Shown: positions 48,101 through 53,651 of the stretch, one piece after another
Layout: each line of letters begins with the position of its first letter
Numbering within the stretch: position 1 is the stretch's first letter
NCBI GenBank assembly: GCA_016165875.1
Contig: JABBOT010000002.1
Span: 15,331,125-15,395,124, forward strand
Direction: 5' to 3'
DNA length: 64,000 nucleotides
Source: Acanthopleura granulata
Taxonomy: Eukaryota; Mollusca; Polyplacophora; Chitonida; Chitonidae
Position numbers and translations under genes: made by a program
Notes under the pieces: generated by a model
What the model was told of the DNA's origin: nothing
The model's input: only the letters and a program-made list of their open reading frames with translations
Databases searched by the model: none

Positions 48101-50614
48101 TCTAGTTTCAAATCTGAATATTTAATGCATATGCCTTCCAGTGCTTTTTAATTATGACCACAGAACATATAATATTCTTTTGTAGGTTGAAAAAAGTAAA
48201 GTATCGTGGGCTAGTTCATAAGCCACACATATACATATCAATTATAATACATGTATCTGGCCTGGTCTTGATGGCTGAGTAGTCTGGAACTGCCTTAGTT
48301 CTAACCATTACCGACTGAGCAGTCAGATATTCTGTGAATTCAGCCCTTGTATGTGTCTCAGTTGTAGGTGTGTCTTTAACTCTGTAGGGCTGTGATAGCC
48401 GACGCGATCACAGCCCTGTGGTCTTCTATAAGCCTATCTTAAACATCTCTGCATTTCCGGAGCTGTCCTCAATACACTAAGTCTGGGGCCATGAAAAAGT
48501 GTCTGTCCGTACTCATAGACATCTTAACTGTCAATTCCAGAATGTGTCCCCATGTGTCACCACTGGTAAATCCATACAAGCATAGAACTACTTATAATTT
48601 GGACAAATTTTAGGTGCAACCGCCATGTCTAAATGCATACTCCTCACAGCGCCAGAGCTGTACATGTACATATCACAAAGGATGCCACTGCCTCTATATT
48701 CGACAAGTTTAACCTTTTGGGTGACTAAGGGTCTATTTCGTTGGGATCATTCTCACAAGTAATGACCTCAAGCAGATCTAAGAAGAAAATTCATCCACAA
48801 CAAGATTTCTGTACAAAACATGCTTGTGGTGTTTGTCGTTTAAAGCTAGACCAGAAAATTGCCTCATGGTTATCTCCCTTGAGCTCATAGTTCCTCATGC
48901 TGTGAGTAGTATGCATTCCAAATATGGCCTAAACTTTGTCCAAATTACAACCAGTTTTACTCTTGTGTGGATTTACCAGTGAAGACACGTGGACACCTAC
49001 CTGGAATTGACAGCTAAGACATCTATGAGTACAGATAGATGCTTTTTATTGACCCAACCTCGATACATTGAGGACAGCAGGGGAAGTACAGAGGTGTTTA
49101 AGGTAACCTTAAGGAAGAAGACAGGGCTCTGATCGTATACATTATCACAGCCTTACAGAGATAGTGTGTCACATACGTACATATGTACCTTGCGAAGTTC
49201 ATCGGTTTCATTTACAAATAAACTTGACCACCCTAACATCAGTGAAAGATCCTGAAGTATACCATTCCTCAGGGCAATCCTGTTTCCTCTACCCGTAAAT
49301 CTGATAGCCATTATTTAAAAGGAAACTTGTTCAACATCAATGAGATCAGTAAATATGGTAATGTAGCACTTATATGTAATTGTCCAATCAAATAAATAAA
49401 TAGATACATTGAAATACCAGGGGTTAAACAGATATTTAATTTCAACACATATATCATATAATATTACTACAATGTCAGGTAATTATGATATCTGTCTCAT
49501 GTAGGAGAAACCAATGTTCAATTCCAGTTGGGGCCACACAGGGTCAAGGGATTAAGGCCCTGTCTCACCCCAACTATCAGGCCTTTGACGATTGAAATTG
49601 CATGTTCAAATCCAGCTCTAACCTCTTGACAGTGGCTTTAAGTCAAGAGTTTTGTCAGGTACCCGGAAGATTGGTTAATTAATTCTGGACATTCCAGTTT
49701 CCTCCACCAATAAAAATGACTGCCGTCACAAAGGTCCCAAATTTTTTGAGGATGGCCTAAAACGAAAATTCAGATAAGTGCCTAAACAAACCCCAGTTGA
49801 TTTCCTGCATAAACCTCAAGGCATGCAGCACTAGAGATAGAGATATGTCAGCCATGGAACTTGCCTGGCATGTGAAGTTGCCGGCTACTTGGAGGAGGTG
49901 TCGTCAAAATGCCTTTACAGGCAGACGACTGAAGCAAGCTTTGTTTGTTTCAGGCTCAATATGTGTTTATCCATGATGCTGTCTGTGAGGTGGTGAGACA
50001 GAAGGTAATCCAGGAGCAACCAGAAGATGAGCACATTTATGGGAATGAGGGATTTAATCAGGAGGAGAATCTCTATGAGAACACAAAATTTGAAGGTAAT
50101 TAACTACTCTGTGTGACTAAAGTATCCTGTGACATATTTGGATGTGTTGAATTTTTCATTCAGTGCGTAAGTGTGGTCATGGTGGTACCCCCAAGAATTT
50201 GGTCATGTGGTCAAAAGTGCACGGTGTCCACTGACGACATACGATTTTGCTTTCAAGCCCCAGGTGAGGTACCTGATTAAGGTCAATGGTTTACATGAGG
50301 CACTCTGATTTCCACTCAAACCTGCCAACCATTTTATAAGTGAAAAAATTTTGAGCACAGCATTTAAACACCACTCAGGTCATAAATTGGCTGTTTAACT
50401 TCTGCATTTTCTCATGAAGGTTGTCAGGCACATGTGTACCGTGTGTACATTTTTATTTTCTAAAGGCTTTGTTTTCTTCACACATAAAGCTGTAGTGAGT
50501 TTTAAGTTAAATATGTGTGAATATGGTATAAAACAACTACACAAGTTATGTAAATGTGTTTTTTCTCCCTTTTCAGAAGTTATCTATGATAACATGCAAA
50601 AAACTGAGCTATAA
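2011..50614 (+). CDS. R3-type receptor protein tyrosine phosphatase (PTPRB/PTPRJ/PTPRH-like), 3' part, 23 exons
   Basis: The gene encodes a single-pass membrane receptor that removes phosphate from phosphotyrosine in cytoplasmic proteins. Joined exons are 2011-2292, 8065-8376, 11962-12273, 15670-15981, 20729-21007, 30131-30288, 30992-31178, 31830-31991, 33961-34092, 35140-35270, 35532-35645, 36945-37005, 40657-40780, 41274-41372, 42072-42153, 42739-42829, 43868-43944, 44625-44759, 45807-45932, 47099-47247, 47657-47807, 49954-50095 and 50577-50614. All junctions are GT/AG and in phase (3656 nt). The product has eight FN3 domains, one TM helix, one PTP domain and a YxN tail. FN3 repeats plus a single catalytic domain and tail tyrosines define the R3 class; which vertebrate paralogue is closest cannot be decided here. 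The first exon starts in phase 1, so the signal peptide and probably more FN3 domains lie before the window. Exon choice is by eye, so rare or alternative exons may be missed. Confidence 0.93.
2293..4213 (+). repeat. Intron segment of the FN3 array, type Y
   Basis: This intron stretch is homologous to 9540-11060 and 13230-14770: the same order of blocks, such as GGCTATTCTGAAAACTGTT, TTTCTTGCGCTCATT and GTCCAGAGGCT. It has no coding content of its own. The match stops near 4213, where sequence normally found after an FN3 exon begins. Confidence 0.65.
2412..2485 (+). pseudogene. Relic FN3 exon with stop codons
   Basis: Starts after the same CATCACCAG acceptor and resembles 1240-1312 more closely than 2011. 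In the ancestral frame the second full codon is TGA and a second stop follows after GTCAGC. The 3' two thirds are gone. It lies only 120 bp after the donor of the live exon. Confidence 0.65.
5560..5665 (-). mobile_element. tRNA-like SINE fragment
   Basis: On the minus strand GGGTTCGAATCCAG is a good Pol III B box, followed by TTGGTGCGAGGGTTGCCC. The A-box half is not evident. The same fragment is at about 17395-17490 in the duplicated intron, with a mutated B box. Confidence 0.45.
6066..6400 (+). repeat. Tandem repeat, 157-bp period, copy in first X intron
   Basis: TTGTAAACGCTC at 6067, TTGTAAACACTC at 6224 and TTGTAAATGCTC at 6382 mark unit starts 157-158 bp apart. Each full unit contains TTACACATTGGCATG and TTTTTCTTCAAGGTCATT. 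The third unit is cut by a SINE head. Confidence 0.75.
6406..6570 (+). mobile_element. tRNA-derived SINE, 3'-truncated
   Basis: It begins with GGCCTCCGTGGCTCAG, a tRNA-like A-box region, then CACCAATGTGGTCGCAGTTC and GTTCATGCTGGCTTC, as in the full copy at 53652. The 3' part is missing after CTCTCGGTCTC. Confidence 0.7.
8065..8376 (+). CDS. Exon: FN3 domain 2 (triplicated unit, copy 1)
   Basis: A 312-nt phase 1-1 exon encodes a 104-residue FN3 domain. The acceptor is TTATCATTTCAG and the donor GTGAGG. The tyrosine corner [13 protein letters not shown] is clear, but the usual strand-B tryptophan is absent ([10 protein letters not shown]), which is shared by the next two copies. It is the most diverged member of the three-copy set at 8065, 11962 and 15670, for example with Asn-Pro-Glu where the others read Thr-Ala-Glu. 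Confidence 0.9.
11962..12273 (+). CDS. Exon: FN3 domain 3 (triplicated unit, copy 2)
   Basis: A 312-nt phase 1-1 exon, acceptor TTATCATTTCAG and donor GTAAGG, encodes an FN3 domain almost identical to the one at 15670. By eye the two exons differ at six bases. The intron that follows is nearly the same as the intron before it, which shows a recent tandem duplication of exon plus intron. Because the exon is phase-symmetrical, its addition keeps the receptor in frame and lengthens the ectodomain by one domain. Confidence 0.9.
15670..15981 (+). CDS. Exon: FN3 domain 4 (triplicated unit, copy 3)
   Basis: A 312-nt phase 1-1 exon with the same splice signals as 11962-12273. Against that copy I count T to S, S to N, G to D and T to I changes plus two silent ones. 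The intron behind it starts like those of the other copies but switches near 17100 to a different sequence that matches the intron at 4230-7870, so this is the last unit of the array. Confidence 0.9.
17898..18232 (+). repeat. Tandem repeat, 157-bp period, copy in second X intron
   Basis: Same unit and same downstream SINE as at 6066-6400, duplicated with the whole intron. The two copies differ by scattered substitutions, consistent with an old duplication of the segment. Confidence 0.7.
18236..18400 (+). mobile_element. tRNA-derived SINE, duplicated copy
   Basis: Same truncated SINE as at 6406, carried along by the intron duplication, since both are followed by the same sequence (TTTAGCCCAAGTTCACCAAG). 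It is not an independent insertion. Confidence 0.7.
20729..21007 (+). CDS. Exon: FN3 domain 5
   Basis: A 279-nt phase 1-1 exon, acceptor CATGTTTCAG and donor GTAAGT, encodes a 93-residue FN3 domain of a different subtype from copies 2-4. The strand-B tryptophan (SVTWENGTG) and tyrosine corner ([13 protein letters not shown]) are visible. It is the last of the single-exon FN3 domains; downstream domains are split by internal introns. Confidence 0.88.
21125..22090 (+). mobile_element. LINE A, 5' part (5' UTR and ORF1 remnant)
   Basis: A GC-richer block (21125-21450, with TCGTGAAAGGCGACTTAAAAG) resembles a LINE 5' UTR, and the following frames give LINE ORF1-like fragments ([29 protein letters not shown]). 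Multiple stops and frame changes show decay. The endonuclease part is absent, and the RT part of what may be the same element resumes at 24290. Confidence 0.55.
22091..24285 (+). mobile_element. LINE B, CR1/Jockey-like reverse transcriptase, degenerate
   Basis: Frames in order give reverse transcriptase motifs: [20 protein letters not shown] then [19 protein letters not shown] followed by a stop, and INIFADDTS holding the catalytic Asp pair. A typical C-terminal region follows ([15 protein letters not shown]). Several frameshifts and stops make it non-functional. It ends in a TA/TG microsatellite and the tail AAAACAAATAAAG. It sits between two halves of LINE A and may have inserted into it. 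Confidence 0.8.
24096..24137. repeat. (TA)n(TG)n microsatellite
   Basis: A run of TATATA units passes directly into TGTGTG units near the 3' end of LINE B. It is a low-complexity tract with no sign of function. Confidence 0.9.
24290..26705 (+). mobile_element. LINE A, 3' part: RT and RNase H domains, Nimb/I-like
   Basis: Frames show an RT N-terminal region ([35 protein letters not shown]), a middle region ([10 protein letters not shown]), and then an RNase H domain: [26 protein letters not shown] and [10 protein letters not shown]. The 3' end TGATGTGGCGTAAAGCC followed by CATTCATTTATTCATT is the usual tail of I/Nimb-type LINEs. Stops and frameshifts interrupt all domains. Confidence 0.78.
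26829..27083 (+). mobile_element. tRNA-derived SINE, near full length
   Basis: Contains AGCATGCTAGCACAGCACAG, CACCAATGCGGCTGCTGTGG, the core CAGGCTGGTTTCCTG, and the tail ACACCAATCAAATAAATA-like sequence ending in repeated ATAA. It belongs to the same family as the copy at 53652. Confidence 0.8.
27084..28219. other. Intron stretch without recognised content
   Basis: AT-rich intronic DNA between a SINE and the Penelope-like element. I see no exon, RNA gene or repeat unit in it. Confidence 0.4.
28220..29666 (-). mobile_element. Penelope-like retroelement fragment with GIY-YIG domain and inverted terminal repeats
   Basis: The minus-strand frame 29361-28948 (137 codons) reads [39 protein letters not shown] and [10 protein letters not shown]. 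This is the region before, and the core of, the GIY-YIG endonuclease of Penelope-like elements, with its Cys pair and the Tyr/Arg/His residues. Reverse transcriptase is missing. About 48 bp at 28220-28267 recur in inverted orientation at 29618-29665 and bound the element. Such inverted repeats are known for the long terminal structures of this group. Confidence 0.82.
28446..28800. repeat. Three-copy tandem repeat, about 127 bp, inside the Penelope-like element
   Basis: Units start near 28454, 28580 and 28709 (GCACCAG/GCACCAG/CGCCAGG). Each contains TTTGACCCTA or a variant and AGGTGTGAAATA. Copies are about 75 percent alike by eye, so they are old. They lie between the GIY-YIG frame and the 3' terminal repeat. 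Confidence 0.7.
30131..30288 (+). CDS. Exon: FN3 domain 6, N-terminal half
   Basis: A 158-nt exon from phase 1 to phase 0 (acceptor TGAACCACAG, donor GTGAGT). It encodes strands A to C of an FN3 domain, with the core tryptophan in [10 protein letters not shown] and an N-glycosylation site NIS. The matching C-terminal half is the exon at 30992. Confidence 0.85.
30580..30660 (+). mobile_element. SINE fragment
   Basis: AGCGTAATGACCCAGG, CCTCTCACCAATGCG and the bases after it match the front third of the SINE family, which then breaks off. It lies in the intron splitting FN3 6. Confidence 0.6.
30992..31178 (+). CDS. Exon: FN3 domain 6, C-terminal half
   Basis: A 187-nt exon from phase 0 to phase 1 (acceptor GTCTTCTTCAG, donor GTAAGA). 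It supplies the tyrosine corner ([13 protein letters not shown]) and the final strand of FN3 6, with several N-glycosylation sequons (NTT, NVS, NVT). Frame and domain content fit the preceding half exactly. Confidence 0.87.
31179..31829. other. Intron without recognised content
   Basis: A 651-bp phase 1 intron between FN3 6 and FN3 7. I see no repeat or RNA gene. Confidence 0.5.
31830..31991 (+). CDS. Exon: FN3 domain 7, N-terminal half
   Basis: A 162-nt phase 1-1 exon (acceptor CCTGTATGCAG, donor GTGAGC). The core tryptophan is in [11 protein letters not shown], followed by strand [10 protein letters not shown]. An open frame continues 51 bases past the donor before a stop, but the donor and the domain logic favour splicing to 33961. 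Confidence 0.85.
31992..33960. other. Intron splitting FN3 7
   Basis: A 1969-bp intron. It holds a TA microsatellite at 32459-32478, within a block (32370-32560) that is related to 36340-36510. Nothing else is recognised. Confidence 0.5.
32370..32560 (+). repeat. Intronic block shared with 36340-36510
   Basis: AATTGTAAGGTCAAAGTTGACAGAAC-type sequence occurs in both introns, followed by matching TATTGGCTATTGTT and TATTGGCTGTTATTG stretches. Both blocks are in the same orientation. Confidence 0.6.
33961..34092 (+). CDS. Exon: FN3 domain 7, C-terminal half
   Basis: A 132-nt phase 1-1 exon (acceptor TTTTATTTCAG, donor GTTAGT). It encodes the last strands of FN3 7: [13 protein letters not shown] followed by VGNGP, the usual Y-x-V-x-V-x-A and N-G pattern of the F and G strands. 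Confidence 0.85.
34684..34744 (+). mobile_element. SINE tail fragment
   Basis: GAAATATTCTTGAGTACAGT, AAAACACCAATG and repeated AAATAA units are the 3' end of the SINE family; the 5' part is missing. Confidence 0.75.
35140..35270 (+). CDS. Exon: FN3 domain 8, first third
   Basis: A 131-nt exon from phase 1 to phase 0 (acceptor TATTTGTTTAG, donor GTATGT). It encodes strands A to C of the membrane-proximal FN3 domain, with tryptophan in LNVTWKAPQ and TNFTLSYK after it, and several N-glycosylation sequons. Confidence 0.86.
35532..35645 (+). CDS. Exon: FN3 domain 8, middle third
   Basis: A 114-nt phase 0-0 exon (acceptor GTCTTCCAG, donor GTGAGT). It contains the tyrosine corner [10 protein letters not shown]. 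The acceptor is a tandem CAGCAG, so splicing could begin at 35532 or 35535 and include or skip one glutamine. Confidence 0.85.
35646..36944. other. Intron splitting FN3 8
   Basis: A 1299-bp phase 0 intron. It holds the block shared with 32370-32560 and a small inverted repeat at 36648-36715 (CCTAATGACC and GGTCATTAGG). No further exon is evident. Confidence 0.5.
36945..37005 (+). CDS. Exon: FN3 domain 8, last third
   Basis: A 61-nt exon from phase 0 to phase 1 (acceptor CTCTCACACAG, donor GTGAGT). It encodes about 20 residues, [13 protein letters not shown] then TEIHYAG, which close the last FN3 domain. Its phase joins directly to the transmembrane exon at 40657. Confidence 0.82.
38300..38322 (+). 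other. Possible alternative terminal exon (secreted receptor form)
   Basis: A strong acceptor, TTTCTGTCATTTTGCAG, lies before 38300. Joined to the phase 1 end of the exon at 36945 it would add six codons after the junction residue and stop at TAG (38320-38322), before the membrane helix. There is no transcript evidence, and the nearest AATAAA is about 1.2 kb on (39539). Confidence 0.2.
38921..39230. repeat. Diverged tandem repeat, about 146 bp
   Basis: CAACTTCATGCATAGCATAT at 38921 and CAACTTTGTGCAGAGCATAT at 39072 start two units; each continues with GCAACTATTA and AAATGACCTG. A third start, CAAATTTGTGC at 39213, is cut short. Confidence 0.7.
40657..40780 (+). CDS. Exon: transmembrane segment and stop-transfer
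   Basis: A 124-nt exon from phase 1 to phase 2 (acceptor CTTATGTTACAG, donor GTATGT). It encodes a helix of about 22 hydrophobic residues running from [12 protein letters not shown] through IIVLLV, followed at once by the basic anchor RRSKRQK. This fixes topology: FN3 domains outside, phosphatase inside. Confidence 0.92.
41274..41372 (+). CDS. Exon: acidic juxtamembrane linker
   Basis: A 99-nt phase 2-2 exon (acceptor TCCCTTTTCAG, donor GTAAGT). It encodes a low-complexity acidic Ser/Thr/Asp/Pro linker ([14 protein letters not shown], later HTDPEDPP) between the membrane and the PTP domain. Being 99 nt and phase-symmetrical, it could be skipped without a frameshift. Confidence 0.82.
41851..42060 (+). 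mobile_element. SINE inserted at a splice acceptor
   Basis: A 5'-truncated SINE (core CAGTTCATGCTGGCTTCCTC, then GCCCGGTTTCCTCCCACCAT, tail AAATAAATAAAC) is bounded by the direct repeat TCTGTTTACAGGCC at 41837-41850 and 42061-42074. The repeat contains the AG acceptor and the first bases of the exon at 42072. Confidence 0.85.
42072..42153 (+). CDS. Exon: PTP-domain N-terminal helices
   Basis: An 82-nt exon from phase 2 to phase 0 (donor GTGAGC). It encodes [20 protein letters not shown] and the following LEFSDEYT, the region before the PTP core in R3 phosphatases. Its acceptor is the 3' copy of a 14-bp direct repeat (TCTGTTTACAGGCC at 41837 and 42061) that flanks a SINE. Confidence 0.92.
42739..42829 (+). 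CDS. Exon: PTP domain, KNRY motif
   Basis: A 91-nt exon from phase 0 to phase 1 (acceptor CACCATGTAG, donor GTAAGT). It ends in [13 protein letters not shown], the KNRY phosphotyrosine-recognition loop of classical PTPs. Confidence 0.93.
42830..43867. other. Intron in the PTP domain
   Basis: A 1038-bp phase 1 intron. Part of it (about 43425-43600) is imperfectly self-complementary (AGGACCTTGATG with CAAGGTCCTG, and GCACAACAT with ATGTTGTGC), perhaps an old fold-back element. Nothing else is recognised. Confidence 0.4.
43868..43944 (+). CDS. Exon: PTP domain, DYINANYI motif
   Basis: A 77-nt exon from phase 1 to phase 0 (acceptor TGATGACAG, donor GTAAGT). It encodes [18 protein letters not shown] and INANYIP, the conserved beta-sheet core motif of PTP domains. 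The residue preceding DDTRV is Phe, formed across the splice junction. Confidence 0.93.
43945..44624. other. Intron in the PTP domain
   Basis: A 680-bp phase 0 intron. A T-rich tract with GTTT repeats (44500-44570) precedes the acceptor. No repeat family or RNA gene is recognised; a 121-codon open frame here (44102-44467) shows no family features. Confidence 0.5.
44625..44759 (+). CDS. Exon: PTP domain, YIAAQGP and DFWRMIWE motifs
   Basis: A 135-nt phase 0-0 exon (acceptor TTTTCTTCAG, donor GTAGCA). It carries [23 protein letters not shown] and [14 protein letters not shown], three conserved PTP motifs in order. The donor GTAGCA is weaker than those of the other exons. Confidence 0.93.
44760..45806. 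other. Intron in the PTP domain
   Basis: A 1047-bp phase 0 intron whose only recognised content is the SINE copy at 45297-45520. Confidence 0.5.
45297..45520 (+). mobile_element. SINE, 5'-truncated
   Basis: TAATGACCCAGGTGCCTCTC, CTGCCAGCAACTTG, GGTCGTGGGTTTC and CCACCATAATGCTGGC match the family in order, with an A-rich tail. It lacks the first part of the tRNA-like head. Confidence 0.8.
45807..45932 (+). CDS. Exon: PTP domain, KYWP motif
   Basis: A 126-nt phase 0-0 exon (acceptor TTGTTTTTCAG, donor GTAAGT). It encodes KCVKYWPDE and the sheet DLREFSVSV that leads to the WPD loop. Frame joins 44759 and 47099 without change. Confidence 0.9.
46190..46275 (-). mobile_element. tRNA-like SINE fragment of another family
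   Basis: On the minus strand, GCGTAGTTGGTAGAGTGC looks like a tRNA D-arm/A box and AAGTTCATATCC like a B box, at tRNA spacing. The tail differs from the main SINE. A decayed tRNA gene is possible, but no clean cloverleaf is evident. Confidence 0.5.
47099..47247 (+). CDS. Exon: PTP domain, WPD loop and catalytic cysteine
   Basis: A 149-nt exon from phase 0 to phase 2. It encodes [14 protein letters not shown], which holds the general-acid Asp of the WPD loop, and ends in PILIHC with the nucleophilic Cys codon at 47243-47245. The intron then splits the next Ser codon. The acceptor (TTACATGAAG) has a modest pyrimidine tract. The normal Asp and Cys argue for an active enzyme. Confidence 0.93.
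47657..47807 (+). CDS. Exon: PTP signature arginine and Q loop
   Basis: A 151-nt exon from phase 2 to phase 0 (acceptor TGCTTTCTAG, donor GTATGT). It completes the signature [10 protein letters not shown], including the phosphate-binding Arg, continues with SFIAVDQI, and ends in [12 protein letters not shown], which holds the Q-loop glutamine. Confidence 0.95.
48379..49162. mobile_element. Fold-back/MITE-like element with long inverted repeats
   Basis: The left arm, from CTCTGTAGGGCTGTGA, is the reverse complement of the right arm, which ends TCACAGCCTTACAGAG. The arms match imperfectly for some 250 bp or more each: TGTCCTCAATACACTAAG against a right-arm CTTGATACATTGAGGACA-like stretch, GTCAATTCCAG against CTGGAATTGACAG, and ACTGGTAAATCCA against TGGATTTACCAGT. 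No ORF is present. A short perfect hairpin (AGGGCTGTGAT and ATCACAGCCCT, 48386-48416) sits at the left tip. Confidence 0.78.
49555..49785 (+). mobile_element. SINE of a second tRNA-derived type
   Basis: TGCATGTTCAAATCCAGCTC resembles a B box; GGTACCCGGAAGATTGG and TTTCCTCCACCAATAAAA follow, then a decayed version of the main SINE's 3' end. The head differs from the main family. Confidence 0.6.
49954..50095 (+). CDS. Exon: PTP domain end and phosphotyrosine tail
   Basis: A 142-nt exon from phase 0 to phase 1 (acceptor TTGTTTCAG, donor GTAATT). [14 protein letters not shown] closes the catalytic domain. The tail follows, with HIYGNE and NLYENT. In R3 phosphatases, tail tyrosines of the YxN type recruit SH2 proteins such as Grb2 and Src-family kinases; the same role here is inferred. 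Confidence 0.93.
50185..50380 (+). mobile_element. SINE, decayed, in the last intron
   Basis: GGTCAATGGTTTACATGAGG, CACTCTGATTTCCACTC, TATAAGTGAAAAAATTTTGA and AAACACCACTCA follow the order of the second SINE type's 3' half. The copy is diverged and its 5' limit is uncertain. Confidence 0.55.
50577..50614 (+). CDS. Terminal coding exon: third YxN motif and stop
   Basis: The last coding stretch is 38 nt (acceptor CCCTTTTCAG) and encodes [11 protein letters not shown] followed by TAA at 50612-50614. It adds a third YxN motif. The final Thr-Glu-Leu fits a class I PDZ ligand (S/T-x-hydrophobic). Confidence 0.9.
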
Positions 50615-53600
50615 CTGGGTTACTTGACATCTGGAGAGAGGCAGGCAACTGTGGTGAAAGAACCCAATTCTACATGAAGACACATGAATCAGCTTGTTTG
50701 CTCGCACATGCACTGTGTACTGTGGGCAAAGCTGTACATAAGCTCCTGTTTTATGATTTGTTTTTACATCATGTGTCAAATTAATTTCATAAGGACCTCA
50801 AATATACAACGTTATGTGCAAAAGCCCCATTTCTTCATCTTTACTGTGGTAGAGAAATGTTCCTGACATGTTAGAGTAAGAAAAAATATCCTTTTCACGG
50901 CTTAAATCGGTTTAAATGTTTAAAAATGGATTGTTGAAAGAAAACATGTATGTCAGTGGACATTGCGCAGTTATAGAGTTGGTTTATTTTCTTACATATT
51001 GTGTTTAAAAGATACCTTTTATTATATCTTAAAGAGCAATATATATACTGTACCCGTGGGCAAGTTGAAATAAGCAGATATGTAAATACAAAAAGTATAT
51101 AAACTTGTGCAAATGTCTGAGAAATCCTGTTGTTGAGGTTTACATTATTTTGTTTTTATATTTAACCACTGTATGTTAAAGATTGTGATAAAACCTGAAT
51201 ACAATTGGTAAATGTGTCATTTCAGACACACTTCATATTTCCCAACCTTTTCATATGAAGTCTATGAAGACACTTTTCCTATCCATACAGACAGGAAACA
51301 GTATTTTTCTGAAGTGCTCAGGTTGAAAAGGGCATAGAATACAGTCCCAGGTCAGTCTTGCACTTCATTCATTTCATGAATTGCACACTCTGAAAACTGA
51401 AAGATTACACATAATTACACACACCGTAACTTTAATTATGGTAAATCCAGCATTTTGCCAGTGGTGTAGGAAGAAAGAATTCATAATAAAAGAATTCATA
51501 CTTTACAAAATTTTATTGAAATGTTGTAATTTAGCACTGGCGTGATGTCAAATTAACATTTTAAAAACACTGGGGCTCGCACTTTACTGTACTTAATGTG
51601 TGGAATCACCTTAACAGTGAGCAAATGAGGGTGTTTTACCATTTGAATTTTAAGAGTATGTCTTATGTTACTCTTCATGTCAGGAGTAAAGGTTGGGCAA
51701 TAAAAGTATGTCTGACATGACAATATGGCTGTATAATATTGGTGCTATAATTACCCCTAGGGTAGAACGTTTCATGTTCTGTTTAGAACATACCAAAGTT
51801 GTCTTTCCTCAATTTGAACTCTTTTCTTTACACAGGTTACATGTATTTACCAAGCTAGGAAGCCTTCCCATGGCAAACATTTTGCAACAGTTAATTGTTT
51901 AGTACACTTAAACCAAGGCAAGGAGTGTGTAAACAGAAAAAAGAGGATATAACAACATTTTCAAACGGACATATAAACATATAGGTGACGTGTGATAAAT
52001 GACTTATGTGTGTTGATTGACTCACCAAGTGACTTGTGATGAATCCTGGAAAACTGCCCTAACACTCCACTGTGTTGCCTACTCTTCTATTTCTGGCCAT
52101 AATTATATGCAAACTTACTTGGAGTCATACTGCATAAAACTTATTGACTTCATTTTTCCAGTGTTATCTTTATATTAATTTGGCATGTACATGTAGGATG
52201 ATAATATTCAAGAAAGTTGTCTCTCATAGGTTTCTTAGAGTGAGTGGTACCAAACACCGACTTATAATCAATTTTAATTAGTTGAGATATTTACACTTTT
52301 ATCCATAAATTGTTTATGAATATATTTTGTACTAAAAATAAAGTGTATATTTGTATGAATTTTACATATCAAATAATAACTTTTTTCCATCAGAATAGCT
52401 GCATGTATATTGTGTATTTTTCTAACAGTATCTGGGGTGTTTTTCTACTTTTCCGTTGCTTAAATTTTAATTTCCTTGCGACAATTAAATGTGCTTCTCT
52501 TTCTTTCTTGAAAATATTGAAAATTATTTTCACTTCATTTGTATTCTCTTTACTGAAAGGTGTTCATTCTTCACTTTTTATAGCAAGCCAATGGAGTTTT
52601 TTAGTGTGACAAATAGATATGGATGTTTCACATGTATGGGCTACTGATTGTGGTGTTTCGTATTAATGTATTAAGTATCGGAGACTCTGATGGGTTACAC
52701 AATAGGATCTAAATGGCAGTAAAACGCAGTTTGCTGCTGTGACCATGCAGTGTTTGTGTACTACCCAAGTGTTTGTGAGCACACATATACATGTACCTAA
52801 AGGTGTGACGTTCTCCAGGAAAGAATAAAGGAGCACACAGCTTTGGACTCTTTTGTTAAAAGCTGGAAGGATTTTTACAAGTTCCCATTAGAATCAAAGA
52901 AAGCTGTTAAGCTTTACGTAATGCTGTCTTAATGAATGAGGTTTTCGGGATTGTTACAATTTTATAATAGGATCTGTTAGATTATAATTAAAGGGAAAGT
53001 TGTCGTTTGTGACTTTGAATATCGAAAAGAAAAGGAAAAACTGGAATTTGTAGCATTTAGATTTATGGATAAATGTGATGCTAACTGAATGTAAATTGGG
53101 ATTTTCTGTGATAAAACTTTTATGTTCTAAAGTGCTATATAAACATTCTTTCATTGTAACATGTATGCATTTGTTTAGATAATTTTTTGGTTTTATTTTA
53201 ATACTTTGTTTTTTACACTTCTTCAGCTGTAAAGTGCAACACAGAAGCCTCATATTGCTGCTAAGGCATTGAAAATAATTTATCACTTTTTGTGAAAAAA
53301 AATCCTCAAAGTTTGTTCAGCTGAAAGCACCCTTCTCCTGGACAGTCTGATTTGTTTGTTGTTTTTTTTCCTGCTGTGTTCATAATCAGATAATTATAGT
53401 GACAGTTATGTCATGTGATTTCAATCCAAAAATGCAGACATCATGATGTCTACATGAATTGATTAAATGTGCATCAAATTTCTTATTTAATTTATAATTT
53501 TCATTCCTTGTATGATTCACTGTATAAATATTTGATATGAATAGATGCTGATTGAAACCCCTTTAAACCTGTTAAGCTCAATAAATCCCTGAATAATTTC

Positions 53601-53645
53601 TCCTGTGGAGATCTCCCCTTAGTACATAAAGGAGGTTGGTAAAGT
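50615..53645 (+). other. Probable 3' UTR and flank of the phosphatase gene
   Basis: No exon-like coding sequence is visible. AATAAA hexamers occur at 51485, 51699, 52337 and 52824, so the polyadenylation site cannot be fixed from sequence. The stretch is AT-rich and free of recognisable repeats, as expected of a long 3' UTR, but the UTR end is a guess. Confidence 0.4.
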
Positions 53646-53651
53646 AAGAGT

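Larger units (their letters stand above)
47808..49953. other. Intron behind the PTP signature exon
   Basis: A 2146-bp phase 0 intron holding the fold-back element at 48379-49162 and a SINE at 49555-49785. The remaining parts show nothing recognised. Confidence 0.5.
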
